A stretch of 64,000 bases of DNA from Skermanella sp. TT6 (GTDB lineage: Bacteria > Pseudomonadota > Alphaproteobacteria > Azospirillales > Azospirillaceae). The notes under the pieces are model-generated. The model was not told the DNA's origin, ran no database searches, and saw only the letters and a list, made by a program, of their open reading frames with translations. Made by a program: the position numbers and the translations under genes. The DNA lies in contig NZ_CP067420.1 in NCBI RefSeq assembly GCF_016653635.2, forward strand, positions 872,594-936,593. The letters run 5' to 3'. The first letter of the stretch is position 1, and each line of letters starts with the position of its first letter. Below, one piece after another: positions 1-9,159 of this stretch.

Positions 1-774
1 GAGCTTTCCGACCTCTACCCGCCCAAGGACCCGGCGCCCGCCGGCAAGCCGCCGCTTCTCCGGGTGCGGGGGCTGAACGTGCCCGGCTGGGCGTCGGATA
101 TCGGCTTCGAGGTGCAGCCCGGCGAGATCCTGGGGTTCGCCGGTCTGGTCGGCGCCGGCCGGACCGAGCTGTTCGAGGGGCTGCTGGGGCTGCGCCCGCA
201 CAGTGTCGAGCGCATCGAGCTGGACGGCCGGGAGATCCGCATCCGCACCCCGCGCGACGCGGTGAACCAGGGCCTGACCTACCTGAGCGAGGACCGCAAG
301 GGAAAGGGCCTCCATGTCGGCTTCGGCCTGAGCGAGAACCTGACCATGATGGCGCTGGAGCACTACGCAAAGCCCTGGCTGCGCCCCCGCGAGGAGCGCC
401 GGGCGCTGGAGGGCGCCGTGAGGGAGTTCGGCATCCGCACCGGCTCGCTGGATGTCCGCGCCGCCTCCCTGTCGGGCGGCAACCAGCAGAAGCTGGCGCT
501 CGCCAAAGTTCTCCACCCCCGGCCCAAGGTGGTCGTCCTGGACGAGCCGACCCGCGGCGTCGATGTCGGCGCCAAGCGGGACATCTATTTCCTGATCCAG
601 CGGCTGGCGCGCGAGGGGCGCGCCGTCGTCGTGGTCTCGTCGGAGCTGATGGAACTGGTCGGCCTGTGCCACCGCGTCGCCGTGATGCGCGCGGGCCGCA
701 TCCAGGCCGTCGTCGACGCGCAACATCTGACCGAAGAGGAGCTGATCTCCCATGCGACGGGAACGAAGCAATGA
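1..774 (+). CDS. Sugar ABC transporter ATP-binding protein, C-terminal part (partial)
   Basis: The frame is open from base 1, so the gene begins upstream of the window and only the C-terminal half is present. The visible part is a complete nucleotide-binding domain of the RbsA/MglA type, which normally carries two such domains. It shows a Walker-A-like GLVGAGRTE loop, an ABC signature LSGGNQQKLALAKVL and a Walker B VVVLDEPTRGVDVG. The degenerate Walker A without Lys is usual for the second domain of this family. It should energise uptake of a monosaccharide or related compound through the permease that starts 9 bases downstream. The substrate cannot be told from the sequence. Confidence 0.93.
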   Translation, partial: ELSDLYPPKDPAPAGKPPLLRVRGLNVPGWASDIGFEVQPGEILGFAGLVGAGRTELFEGLLGLRPHSVERIELDGREIRIRTPRDAVNQGLTYLSEDRKGKGLHVGFGLSENLTMMALEHYAKPWLRPREERRALEGAVREFGIRTGSLDVRAASLSGGNQQKLALAKVLHPRPKVVVLDEPTRGVDVGAKRDIYFLIQRLAREGRAVVVVSSELMELVGLCHRVAVMRAGRIQAVVDAQHLTEEELISHATGTKQ

Positions 775-783
775 GGGGGCGGC

Positions 784-1791
784 GTGGTAGAGCGGCAAGC
801 TGAAGTCCCGGCGGCATCCCGGTTCCAGCGGGCGCGGTCCGTGGGCGCGTGGCTGCACGGCGTCGGGCCGATCGCGGGGCTGGTGCTGCTCTGCGTCGTC
901 GGCACCCTGCTGAACGGCGACTTCGCCTCGCTCGACAACGCGACGAACGTGCTGACCCGCACCGCCTTCATCGGCATCATCGCGGTCGGCATGTGCTTCG
1001 TCATCATTTCCGGCGGCATCGACCTGTCGGTAGGCTCCATGGCGGCGTTGATCGCCGGGCTGGTCATCCTGCTGATGAACACGCTGGCCGGCTGGATCGC
1101 CCAGCCGGTGCTGGTGGTGGCCGCCGGCATGGTCTGCTCGGTCCTGCTGGGCGCCGCGTTCGGCACGATCCACGGGCTGCTGATCACCCGCGGCCGGATC
1201 GAGCCCTTCATCGTCACGCTGGGCACGCTCGGCATCTTCCGGGCCTACCTGACCTATTTCTCCAACGGGGGCGCGATCACGCTCGACTACGAGCTGTCGG
1301 ACGTCTACGGCCCCGTCTATTACGCCACCCTGGCCGGCGTGCCGGTCCCCGTCTGGGTGTTCCTGCTGGTGGCGGTCGCGGGCGGCCTGATCCTGAACCG
1401 CACCGCCTACGGGCGCTATGTCCAGGCGATCGGCTCCAACGAGCAGGTGGCGCGCTACGCCGCGGTCAACGTGGACCGGATCAAGGTGCTGACCTACGCG
1501 CTGCTGGGCGCCTGCGTCGGTATCGCGACGCTGCTCTACGTGCCGCGGCTGGGCTCGTCCTCGCCGACCACCGGCCTGCTGTGGGAACTGGAGGCGATCG
1601 CCGCGGTGATCGTCGGCGGCACCGCGCTGAAGGGCGGGTCGGGCAGCATCGTCGGGACCGTCGTCGGCGCCATCCTGCTGTCGGTCATCAGCAACATCCT
1701 GAACCTGACCAGCGTCATCAGCGTCTACCTGAACGCGGCGGTCCAGGGCTTCGTGATCATCATCGTGGCGTTCCTGCAAAGGCGGAAATGA
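784..1791 (+). CDS. Sugar ABC transporter permease, RbsC family
   Basis: A 335-residue, strongly hydrophobic protein with about eight to ten membrane segments, typical of RbsC/BPD_transp_2 permeases. The family motif region around [14 protein letters not shown] lies near residue 80, and a late [15 protein letters not shown] loop matches the conserved cytoplasmic loop that contacts the ATPase. It starts with GTG nine bases after the ATPase stop, so the two are translationally close. Together with the flanking ATPase and binding protein it forms a complete importer of the ribose/galactose class. Specificity is not visible. Confidence 0.93.
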   Translation: MVERQAEVPAASRFQRARSVGAWLHGVGPIAGLVLLCVVGTLLNGDFASLDNATNVLTRTAFIGIIAVGMCFVIISGGIDLSVGSMAALIAGLVILLMNTLAGWIAQPVLVVAAGMVCSVLLGAAFGTIHGLLITRGRIEPFIVTLGTLGIFRAYLTYFSNGGAITLDYELSDVYGPVYYATLAGVPVPVWVFLLVAVAGGLILNRTAYGRYVQAIGSNEQVARYAAVNVDRIKVLTYALLGACVGIATLLYVPRLGSSSPTTGLLWELEAIAAVIVGGTALKGGSGSIVGTVVGAILLSVISNILNLTSVISVYLNAAVQGFVIIIVAFLQRRK

Positions 1792-1833
1792 CCACGCCGG
1801 CATGGCCGGCATAAGCAAGGGGAGGAAGAGACC

Positions 1834-2796
1834 ATGACGTTGAAGTCCTGCATATTCGCGATGGCCGCGGCCGCGGTCGCGTTCGGAGCGCCCGCGGCGG
1901 CGTTCGCCCAGAACAAGGTCAACCTGGGCGTCGCGATCCCGGCGGCGACCCACAGCTTCACCGCCGGCATCGTCTGGTGGGCCAACGAGGCCAAGAAGGA
2001 GCTGGAGGCCGCGCATCCCGACCTGAAGGTCACGATCAAGACGGCGGCCAACGCCGGCGAGCAGGCCAACCAGCTCCAGGACCTGACGACCGCCAACAGG
2101 ATCAACGCGCTGGTGATCTTCCCGTTCGAGTCGGCGGCGCTGACCCGGCCGGTGGCGCAGGTCAAGAAGCAGGGCGTGTACGTGACCGTGGTCGACCGCG
2201 GCCTGACCGACACCAGCGCCCAGGACGCGTACGTGTCCGGCGACAACACCGCCTTCGGCAAGGTGCCGGCGGAGTACATCGCCAAGGCGCTGGACGGGAA
2301 GGGCAATATCGTGGCCCTGCGCGGCATCGCCACCACGCTCGACAACGAGCGGATGGACGCCTTCAACTCGGTGATGAAGGACTATCCCGACATCAAGCTG
2401 CTGGACGCCCGGTACGCCAACTGGAACCGCGACGACGCCTTCAAGGTGATGCAGGACTACCTGACCCGCTTCAAGCAGATCGACGCGGTGTGGGCCGCCG
2501 ACGACGACATGGCGGTCGGCGTGCTGAAGGCGATCGAGCAGGCCAAGCGCGAGGACATCAAGATCGTCTTCGGCGGCGCCGGCGCCAAGGGCATGATCAA
2601 GACGCTGATCGACGGCGCCGACCCGCGCATCCAGGCCAACGTCTCCTACTCGCCGAAATTCATCTACGAGGCGATCAAGATGACGGCCGAGGCCCGCCTG
2701 AAGGGCGAGTCGCTGCCCGAAACCACGATCGTCCCGTCGGTGCTGATCACCAAGGACAACGCGAAGGACTTCTATTTCCCCGACAGCCCGTTCTGA
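1834..2796 (+). CDS. Periplasmic sugar-binding protein of the ABC transporter
   Basis: A 320-residue protein with a Sec signal peptide (hydrophobic stretch ending AAAFA, cleavage near residue 25) followed by a Peripla_BP_4 (RbsB-like) fold. [17 protein letters not shown] marks the first strand and helix of such domains. It lies 42 bases after the permease with a GGAGGAAG-like ribosome site before its ATG. It captures the substrate in the periplasm and delivers it to the permease. The gene order ATPase-permease-binding protein is common for this class. A GC-rich dyad follows the stop. Confidence 0.92.
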   Translation: MTLKSCIFAMAAAAVAFGAPAAAFAQNKVNLGVAIPAATHSFTAGIVWWANEAKKELEAAHPDLKVTIKTAANAGEQANQLQDLTTANRINALVIFPFESAALTRPVAQVKKQGVYVTVVDRGLTDTSAQDAYVSGDNTAFGKVPAEYIAKALDGKGNIVALRGIATTLDNERMDAFNSVMKDYPDIKLLDARYANWNRDDAFKVMQDYLTRFKQIDAVWAADDDMAVGVLKAIEQAKREDIKIVFGGAGAKGMIKTLIDGADPRIQANVSYSPKFIYEAIKMTAEARLKGESLPETTIVPSVLITKDNAKDFYFPDSPF

Positions 2797-2804
2797 GGAA
2801 CCGC

Positions 2805-2830
2805 GGGGCGGGCCCGGCCGGGTCCGCCCC
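2805..2830. terminator. Possible terminator hairpin after the sugar ABC operon
   Basis: Arms GGGGCGG (2805-2811) and CCGCCCC (2824-2830) pair across a GC-rich loop just after the binding-protein stop. There is no U-tract on either strand, so intrinsic termination is uncertain. It lies between convergent units. Confidence 0.4.
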
Positions 2831-2851
2831 ATTCGCCGACTGACGTAACTC

Positions 2852-3600
2852 CTACCACTGGTACCGGATGCGGCCGAGCAAGGCGTAGGCCTGCTGGCCG
2901 TCGCGCAGCTCGGCGGCGGCACCCAGGTTCAGGGCCAGCCCCATGGGCAGCTCGGCCGAGACGCCGGCGGCGAGGATCACGGCGTTGCGCGACGGCTCGT
3001 TGCCCTCGACCGTGAAGCTGCCGCCGGTCGCCCCCGCGAAGCGCGAGGTGATGGTGGCATCCGGCTGCACCAAGTCATAGCCCCAGCGGACCTCGAGCGA
3101 TGGCGTGACCGTGCCCAGCGTCTCGGTCCGGAACGGGGCGGACGCCGCGACGCCGAGGGTGGCGGTCAGGGCGTTCTCGGCCTTGCCGGAGACGGCCAGC
3201 TCCGCCCCGGTGGCGCCGTTCTCGGTATAGCTGTCCTGGACGAAGCGGGTCCAGGACAGCTCGGCGGCGGGCCTGACGTCGAACCCGTGGACATCGGAGG
3301 TGCGGCCTCCCTCGACGGCGGCGGACAGCTCGGTCCCGCCGAAATCCGACGTGGCGAACCCAGGGCTGGCCACGAAGTCGATCCGGCGCGACCCCGACCT
3401 GGAGGCTCAGGTCGGTCCGTCCCCAAGGTCCGCCTGCCGTAGAGGCCGAGCAGGTAGCTGCTGACGTCGCCGTCGGTGCCCGCCCGCTCATGCAGGACGA
3501 CCGTGCGGGAGAACCCGGCCGACACGCCGACCACGATGCCCGGCGCCCGCTCGGCGTCGGCCCCGAACTGCATGCCGCCGCCCCGCCAGTCGAAGCCTTT
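2852..3600 (-). pseudogene. Remnant of an autotransporter beta-barrel domain, frameshifted
   Basis: Read on the minus strand, three frames in succession give one recognisable autotransporter barrel. The first is DWRGGGMQFGAD through SSYLLGLYG (about 3600-3420). The second gives TDLSLQVGVA (about 3415-3385). The third gives IDFVASPGFATSDFGG to the C-terminal LLGRIRYQW (3385-2852), ending in the aromatic Trp expected of an outer-membrane barrel. Two one-base shifts within about 40 bases join these pieces, and no signal peptide or passenger domain precedes them. It is most simply a decayed fragment, although errors in the sequence at GGGG/CCCC runs could also produce the shifts. Confidence 0.7.
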
Positions 3601-3634
3601 GTCGGTTCCGGAGTCGCCGCGCCCCCGGTGCTCC

Positions 3635-3901
3635 TCACGGCGCCCAGCCGCTGCCCGGCGGCGCTGCGGTTCCCGACAGCCTGACGCCCGGCCCGCTGAT
3701 CCCGTCGGCATCCAGGAAGCTCACGCCGGCACCCTCCAGCGTGCGTCGGATCGCCGCCATGGTCGCCCGCTGCATGTCCCGCTGGCCGGCCTCGAAACCC
3801 CGCACGGTGCTTCGGCTCACCTCCGCGGCGGTGGCAAGCTCGTCCTGGGTCCAGTCCAGAAGCGCGCGGGCGGCGCGGCATTGCTCGGGGGTCAGTGACA
3901 T
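3635..3901 (-). CDS. Small XRE-family transcriptional regulator
   Basis: An 88-residue protein made almost entirely of one Cro/C1-type helix-turn-helix. It begins SLTPEQCRAARALLDWTQDELA, and STVRGFEAGQR forms the recognition helix and following turn. Short XRE proteins of this kind, ending in a GVRL-type strand, are common in alphaproteobacteria. Here GPGVRLSG is followed by an unusual tail that runs toward the autotransporter remnant, so the natural end may have been altered. No target is evident. The antiporter gene that diverges from it is one candidate. Confidence 0.75.
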   Translation of the reverse strand: MSLTPEQCRAARALLDWTQDELATAAEVSRSTVRGFEAGQRDMQRATMAAIRRTLEGAGVSFLDADGISGPGVRLSGTAAPPGSGWAP

Positions 3902-4015
3902 CAGGCGAAGATGGGGATGTGACTTGAAAGGTCAAGATGCGCCATTTTGGTTGAAAATCATCATCGAACAATCATGTAGCAGTTTCGGCAGATCCGGATC
4001 CGGAGGAAAAGAACA

Positions 4016-5803
4016 GTGCTGGCGCATCACGCACCGCTCGTCTCGATGATCGCCATCGGCCTCGTTCTCGCCTTTCTCCTGGGTCTGGTCGCGCATCGCC
4101 TGCGGGTCTCTCCCCTGGTCGGATACCTGCTGGCAGGGATCACCGTCGGCCCCTTCACCCCGGGCTTCGTCGCCAACCAGGCGCTGGCGAACGAACTGGC
4201 GGAAATCGGCGTGATCCTGCTGATGTTCGCGGTCGGCCTGCATTTCTCGCTGAAGGACCTGCTGTCGGTCAGGGCGGTGGCGCTTCCCGGGGCGGTCGCG
4301 CAGATCACCGTCGCGACCCTCCTCGGCATGGCCCTGGCCTGGGTGCTGGGCTGGTCCGTCGGCGCGGGGATCGTCTTCGGCCTGGCACTGTCGGTCGCCA
4401 GCACGGTCGTCCTGATCCGCGCCTTGCAGGAACGCCGCATCATCGACACCGACCGGGGCCGCATCGCGGTAGGCTGGCTGATCGTCGAGGACTTGGCGAT
4501 GGTCCTTGCCCTCGTCATGCTGCCGGCGCTCGCCGGCGCGCTGGGCGGCGCCGGGGAAACGCCGGACTGGCGCGTCATCGCCATTTCGGCCGGGCTGACC
4601 GTGGTGAAGGTGGCCACCTTCGTCGCGATCATGCTGGTGGCCGGGCGCCGGGTCGTGCCCTGGATCATGCATTACGCCGCCCACACGGGATCGCGCGAGC
4701 TGTTCCGGCTGTCGGTCTACGCGGTGGCCCTGGGGGTCGCCTATGGAGCCGCCGCCCTGTTCGGCGTGTCCTTCGCCCTGGGAGCCTTCTTCGCCGGGAT
4801 GGTGCTGGCCGGAAGCCCCTTGAGCCAGCGGGCGACCGAGGAGGCGCTGCCGCTGCGCGACGCCTTCGCCGTGCTGTTCTTCGTGTCGGTCGGCATGCTG
4901 TTCGACCCCGGCGTCCTGGTCCGCTCCCCCTGGTCGGTGCTGGCCACCGTCGCCATCATCGTGATCGGCAAGTCGCTCGCCGCCTACGCGATCGTGCGGG
5001 CGTTCGGACGCGCCAACGGAACGGCCCTGACCATTTCCGCCAGTCTCGCGCAGATCGGCGAATTCTCCTTCATCCTGGCCGGCCTGGGCGTCGGCATGGG
5101 CGTGCTGCCGGCGGAGGGTCGCGACCTGATCCTGGCCGGTGCCATCATCTCGATCATGCTGAACCCGCTGATCTTCGCCGCCGTGGACCGGCCGCGGTCC
5201 CGCAAGGCGCCGGACCAGATGCTCCCGGCCCCGGCCGGGGGGCCGGTCGCGGTCCCGTCCGGCGGGACGGCCGTGCCCGACGCGATACCCGACCTGACGC
5301 CGACCAGCCTGACCGGCCACGACGTCCTGATCGGCTATGGCAGGGTCGGCTCCCTGGTCGGTTCCGGCCTGCGCGCCGCCGGCCGCCCGGTCCTCGTGGT
5401 CGAGGAGCGGGCTGACGAGATCGAGGCGGCGCGCCGCGACGGCGCCGAGGTGGTGATCGGCAACGCCGCCGATCCCGAGATCCTGGCGACCGCCAACCTG
5501 TCGGCCGCCCGCCGGCTGATCGTCACCGTTCCCGAAGCCTTCGAGGCGGGCCAGGTGGTCGAGCAGGCCAGGGCTGCCAACCCCGGCCTGGAGATCGTCG
5601 CCCGCGCCCACACCGACGCGGCGGTTTCGCACCTGACCGACCTGGGCGCCAGCTTGGCGGTCATGGGCGAGCGGGAGATAGCGCTCCGCATCCTCGAGCG
5701 CATCCTCGAACGCATCGAGGCGAAGGATGGGGCGGATCGGCAGGGGGCCGACGGGTCCGGCCTCCAGGCCGGCCCGAAGCGCCAAGACCCGCCCGCGGAA
5801 TAG
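4016..5803 (+). CDS. ybaL: YbaL-like monovalent cation:proton antiporter (CPA2) with TrkA-N domain
   Basis: A 595-residue protein closely resembling E. coli YbaL over its membrane part: LVGYLLAGITVGPFTPGFV near the N-terminus, ASTVVLIRAL in the core and DAFAVLFFVSVGMLFDP before the late helices. Residues 1-385 form the Na/H-exchanger domain with about 12 membrane segments. After a linker, residues 430-545 form a Rossmann-type TrkA-N domain that starts DVLIGYGRVGSLVG. It probably exports K+ or Na+ in exchange for protons at the inner membrane, gated by a nucleotide. The start is GTG preceded by GGAGG. No glutathione-binding partner gene lies nearby. Confidence 0.9.
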   Translation: MLAHHAPLVSMIAIGLVLAFLLGLVAHRLRVSPLVGYLLAGITVGPFTPGFVANQALANELAEIGVILLMFAVGLHFSLKDLLSVRAVALPGAVAQITVATLLGMALAWVLGWSVGAGIVFGLALSVASTVVLIRALQERRIIDTDRGRIAVGWLIVEDLAMVLALVMLPALAGALGGAGETPDWRVIAISAGLTVVKVATFVAIMLVAGRRVVPWIMHYAAHTGSRELFRLSVYAVALGVAYGAAALFGVSFALGAFFAGMVLAGSPLSQRATEEALPLRDAFAVLFFVSVGMLFDPGVLVRSPWSVLATVAIIVIGKSLAAYAIVRAFGRANGTALTISASLAQIGEFSFILAGLGVGMGVLPAEGRDLILAGAIISIMLNPLIFAAVDRPRSRKAPDQMLPAPAGGPVAVPSGGTAVPDAIPDLTPTSLTGHDVLIGYGRVGSLVGSGLRAAGRPVLVVEERADEIEAARRDGAEVVIGNAADPEILATANLSAARRLIVTVPEAFEAGQVVEQARAANPGLEIVARAHTDAAVSHLTDLGASLAVMGEREIALRILERILERIEAKDGADRQGADGSGLQAGPKRQDPPAE

Positions 5804-5854
5804 CCGCCGGCCCGTCCCGCGTCCGGTCTCACCTCTCCTCCCCATTGCCGCCCA

Positions 5855-5895
5855 TTCTCGAGAAAGTCGGCTTCTGCTTGACTCGACATTTCAAG
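5855..5895. promoter_or_regulatory. Palindromes before the iclR gene, possible operator
   Basis: A perfect 10-base palindrome TTCTCGAGAA (5855-5864) is followed by a CTTGA-N9-TCAAG dyad (5877-5895), within 60 bases of the iclR start. IclR regulators usually bind dyads next to their own gene, so this is a candidate autoregulatory site. The link is inferred from position only. Confidence 0.35.
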
Positions 5896-5912
5896 CAGGT
5901 GAAGATGCTTTC

Positions 5913-6665
5913 ATGAATGTGAATGGCAACGTGAAAACTGCCGGACGAACCCTCGACGTGTTCGAAGCCTTCGAGGATGTCGGCAAGCCCCTGACCCTGT
6001 CCGACCTGGCGCGCCGGCTGGAGATGCCGGTCAGCAGTTGCCACGGGCTGGTCGGCACGCTCAAGGCCCGGGGTTACCTGTACGCCGTCAACCGGCGCAC
6101 CCTCTATCCGACGCGCCGGATCCTGGAGATGGCGCGCCGCATCGTCGCCAAGGATCCGATGCTGGAGCGGCTGGCCGGTTTCCTGGAGCGGCTGCGCGAC
6201 GACACGGGGGAAACCGTGATCCTGGGCAAGCGCCAGGACGATGCGGTGATTTACCTGCACGTGGTCGAGGGGCTGCGGACGATCCGCTATTCCGCCAAGC
6301 CGGGCGAGCTGAAGCCGCTGCATTCCAGCGCGATCGGCAAGGCTATGCTGGGGGAGATTCCGCCGGCCGACCTCGCGGCATGGTTGGCCGGGCACCCCCT
6401 GGATGCCGTCACCGAAAACACGCTGGTGACGCCGGAAAGCCTCGGCGGCGATCTCGCGGCCGGGCGGGAGCGCGGCTACCACATCACGCGGGGCGAGAAC
6501 GTTGCCGACGTCATGGCCGTGGCGACCGCCATCCACCTCAACGGCGAACCGCTCGGCGTCGCCGTCGCGGGACCGCTGGAGCGTATGAAGACCGGCCTCG
6601 CCGCACACACGGAAAGACTGCTGGCGATGAAATCGGCCGTCGAGGCCGGCGAGGAACATCCATGA
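5913..6665 (+). CDS. IclR-family transcriptional regulator
   Basis: A 250-residue regulator with an N-terminal winged helix (TLSDLARRLEMPVSSCHGLV, about residues 25-50) and a C-terminal IclR effector domain (about 75-245) containing the usual HSSAIGKAML and VAVAGP strands. The ATG at 5913 was chosen over upstream in-frame starts because the winged helix then begins at the normal distance. It is the first gene of the long cluster and overlaps the next start as ATGA. It is therefore the likely local regulator, responding to a small carboxylic acid or a CoA-pathway intermediate. Effector and sign of control are unknown. Confidence 0.9.
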   Translation: MNVNGNVKTAGRTLDVFEAFEDVGKPLTLSDLARRLEMPVSSCHGLVGTLKARGYLYAVNRRTLYPTRRILEMARRIVAKDPMLERLAGFLERLRDDTGETVILGKRQDDAVIYLHVVEGLRTIRYSAKPGELKPLHSSAIGKAMLGEIPPADLAAWLAGHPLDAVTENTLVTPESLGGDLAAGRERGYHITRGENVADVMAVATAIHLNGEPLGVAVAGPLERMKTGLAAHTERLLAMKSAVEAGEEHP

Positions 6666-7432
6666 GCGACGAGCTGCTGGCCGAACGCCGCGACGACATC
6701 CTTCACGTCACCCTGAACCGGCCGGAGAAACGCAATCCCCTGAGCCGCACCCTGCTGGAGGCGCTCCGCCGATGCTTCGAGGCGCACGCGGACGATCCAA
6801 CCCTGCGCGTCGCCGTGTTGCGCGGGGCGGGCGAGAAGAGCTTCGCGGCCGGCGGCGACCTGAAGGATCTGGGCCAGCTCCGATCGGCCGAGGAGGCCGG
6901 CGAGATGGCGGACCATGCCAAGGCCGCGCTGGACGCGGTCCGCCGGTTCCCCGTCCCCGTGGTCGCCGCCCTCAACGGCGACGCGCTGGGCGGCGGGGCG
7001 GAACTGGCCGTCGCCTGCGACTTCCGCGTCGGCGCAAGACATGCCCGGATCGGCTTCGTCCAGGGCAGGCTGAACATCGCCACCGCCTGGGGCGGCGGCA
7101 TCGACCTTCTCGACCTGCTCGGGCCCGCCGCGGGTCTGCGGCTTCTCGCCCGATCGGATCTCCTGGACATGGAGTCGGCGCGAGCCGTCGGGCTGGTCGA
7201 CGCGGTGGCCGAAGCCGACCAGCCGCTGGACGATGCGGTCGCCTCTTTCGTTCAGCCGATGCTGCGCCAGGCTCCGCAGGTGCTCAGGGCCTTCAAGGCG
7301 CTGGCGGTGGCGCATCGCACGGGAGCATCCCGCTCCGACATGGAACGACTGGAAACGAGGCTGTTCGCCGGAACCTGGGTCCATGACGACCACTGGTCCG
7401 CCGTCGAACGGCTCAACCTGGGACGGAGGTAG
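6662..7432 (+). CDS. Crotonase-family protein (enoyl-CoA hydratase/isomerase/decarboxylase-like)
   Basis: A 256-residue crotonase-fold enzyme. The oxyanion-hole motifs are present (AAGGDLKDL near residue 62 and NGDALGGGAELA near 106). The first catalytic Glu of enoyl-CoA hydratase is conserved in GGGAELA. Where hydratases have the second Glu (GQPE), this protein reads FVQGRL, so a Gln aligns there, and a TAWGGG motif follows. That pattern is closer to decarboxylase- or isomerase-type crotonases such as ECHDC1 than to classical hydratases, though this is inference. The start overlaps the iclR stop, and the gene ends one base before the mutase ATG. Confidence 0.85.
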   Translation: MSDELLAERRDDILHVTLNRPEKRNPLSRTLLEALRRCFEAHADDPTLRVAVLRGAGEKSFAAGGDLKDLGQLRSAEEAGEMADHAKAALDAVRRFPVPVVAALNGDALGGGAELAVACDFRVGARHARIGFVQGRLNIATAWGGGIDLLDLLGPAAGLRLLARSDLLDMESARAVGLVDAVAEADQPLDDAVASFVQPMLRQAPQVLRAFKALAVAHRTGASRSDMERLETRLFAGTWVHDDHWSAVERLNLGRR

Positions 7433-7433
7433 A

Positions 7434-9098
7434 ATGACCGCCGCGCAATCCACCAAGGCAGAAAGCACCAGGACGGCCGTCGCGGCCGAACTGGAAGCCG
7501 CGAGGCCGGGTCCCGGCGCGCCGAAGCCGGTGACCCCCTCGGGGATCGAGATACCGGCGGTGGTCACGCCCGACATGCTGACGCGGCCGGACCCCGGAAT
7601 GCCGGGGGAGGCGCCGTTCACGCGCGGGATCTTCGCCGACGGCTATCGCGGGCGGCTCTGGACGATCCGCCAGTATTCCGGCTTCGGCACGGCGGAAGAG
7701 TCGAACCAGCGCTACCGTTTCCTGCTCGACGGCGGCCAGACCGGGCTTTCCGTGGCGCTGGACCTGCCGACCCAGTGCGGGCTCGACCCGACCGATCCTA
7801 TCGCGAAGCCCGAGGTCGGCAAGGTCGGCGTGTCGCTGTCCAACCTCGCCGAGGCAGAGATCCTGTTCGACGGCATCGACCTGTCGAAGATCTCCACCTC
7901 CTTCACCATCAACGGCACGGCGGCGATCATCTACGCCATGTACTGCGCGGTCGCCGACAAGCAGGGCGTGCCGCGCTCCAAGCTGACCGGCACGATCCAG
8001 AACGATATCCTGAAGGAATACGTGGCGCGCGGCACCTGGATCTTCCCGGTGCGCCCGAGCATGCGCCTGATCGCCGACACCATCCTGTTCTCCAACGAGG
8101 AGACGCCGCGCTTCAACCCGATCAGCATCGCCGGCGCCCATGTGCGCGACGCCGGGGCCACGGCGGTGGAGGAACTGGGCTACACCCTCGCCAACGGACT
8201 CGCCTATGTCGAGGAACTGCTGCGGCGGGGCGGGGATGCCACCAAGTTCGCCCAGCGGCTCAGTTTCTTCTTCTATGTCCACATGGATTTCTTCGAGGAG
8301 GTCTGCAAGTTCCGGGCGGCCCGGCGCCTGTGGGCCAGCTTGCTGGAGGAGCGGTTCGGCATCACCGATCCCAAGGCGCAGCGGTTCCGGTTCGGCGTGG
8401 TGTGCGGCGGATCCTCGCTGACCTCGGCCCAGCCCTACAACAACATCGTGCGGGTCGGCATCGAGACCATGGCGGCCGTGATGGGCGGCGCCCAGTCGAT
8501 CTTCACCTGCGCCTATGACGAGGTGTTCCAGATCCCGACGGAGTTCAGCGCCGAGATCGCCATGCGGACCCAGCAGATCGTGGCCCACGAGAGCGGCATC
8601 TCGAAGACGGTGGACCCGCTCGGCGGCAGCTACTTCGTGGAGTGGCTGACCGAGCGCATGGAGCAGGAGACCCGGGCCGTCATCGCGGAGATCGACGACT
8701 ACGGCGGCGTGATCAAGGCCGTCGAGGACGGCTATCTGCAGATGCGGATCGCGGAGCGGGCCAAGCTCCGCAAGCAGGGCATCGACAGCGGCGAGACCGT
8801 CGTCGTCGGCCAGAACCATTTCCGGCGCGACGACCAGACCGACGATTTCGGCGAGGTCTTCCGCCTGGACCCCCAGGCGGCCCGCCGGGTGCGCGAGAAG
8901 TACGACGGCGTCATGGGGCGCCGCGACGAATCCCGCGTGGCCAGGAGCTTGGAGGCGCTGGGCCTTGCCGCGGCCGACGACGGCGAGAACGTCATGCCGC
9001 ACCTGATCGAGTGCTGCCACGCCTACGCCACCGTCGGCGAGATGGTGGCCACGCTGAAGAAGCACTGGGGCGAGTTCCAGGAGCCGATCCGGCTGTGA
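7434..9098 (+). CDS. B12-dependent acyl-CoA mutase, large (catalytic) subunit
   Basis: A 554-residue protein covering only the substrate-binding TIM-barrel part of the methylmalonyl-CoA mutase family. The cobalamin domain is supplied by the next gene. Tyr81 in TIRQYSGF and Arg199 in EYVARGTW align with methylmalonyl-CoA mutase Tyr89 and Arg207, and His236 in AGAH aligns with His244. All three have identical spacing (118 and 37 residues). Isobutyryl- and 2-hydroxyisobutyryl-CoA mutases replace Tyr and Arg, so this enzyme probably takes a carboxylated acyl-CoA. Ala precedes the His where methylmalonyl-CoA mutase has Tyr, and Ser follows Tyr81. The exact substrate is unknown. The start has GGAGG six bases upstream. 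Confidence 0.9.
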   Translation: MTAAQSTKAESTRTAVAAELEAARPGPGAPKPVTPSGIEIPAVVTPDMLTRPDPGMPGEAPFTRGIFADGYRGRLWTIRQYSGFGTAEESNQRYRFLLDGGQTGLSVALDLPTQCGLDPTDPIAKPEVGKVGVSLSNLAEAEILFDGIDLSKISTSFTINGTAAIIYAMYCAVADKQGVPRSKLTGTIQNDILKEYVARGTWIFPVRPSMRLIADTILFSNEETPRFNPISIAGAHVRDAGATAVEELGYTLANGLAYVEELLRRGGDATKFAQRLSFFFYVHMDFFEEVCKFRAARRLWASLLEERFGITDPKAQRFRFGVVCGGSSLTSAQPYNNIVRVGIETMAAVMGGAQSIFTCAYDEVFQIPTEFSAEIAMRTQQIVAHESGISKTVDPLGGSYFVEWLTERMEQETRAVIAEIDDYGGVIKAVEDGYLQMRIAERAKLRKQGIDSGETVVVGQNHFRRDDQTDDFGEVFRLDPQAARRVREKYDGVMGRRDESRVARSLEALGLAAADDGENVMPHLIECCHAYATVGEMVATLKKHWGEFQEPIRL

Positions 9099-9159
9099 TT
9101 TCCCGCGCAACGCGGCAAGGAAACGACGGGCCAAGAAACGACAGGGGGAGGAAACGACG

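Noticed and set aside
849..1814. Long Arg/Gly-rich frame across the sugar permease
   Set aside because: Shadow frame of a well-supported membrane protein; composition is that of high-GC out-of-frame translation.
3932..5845. 637-codon minus-strand frame opposite the YbaL-like antiporter
   Set aside because: Low-complexity Gly/Gln/Asp/Arg product typical of the antisense of GC-rich genes; the plus-strand gene is unequivocal.
6038..6661. Extension of the first crotonase back into iclR
   Set aside because: The upstream part is an Arg/Gly-rich shadow of iclR; the conserved crotonase start is the ATG at 6662.
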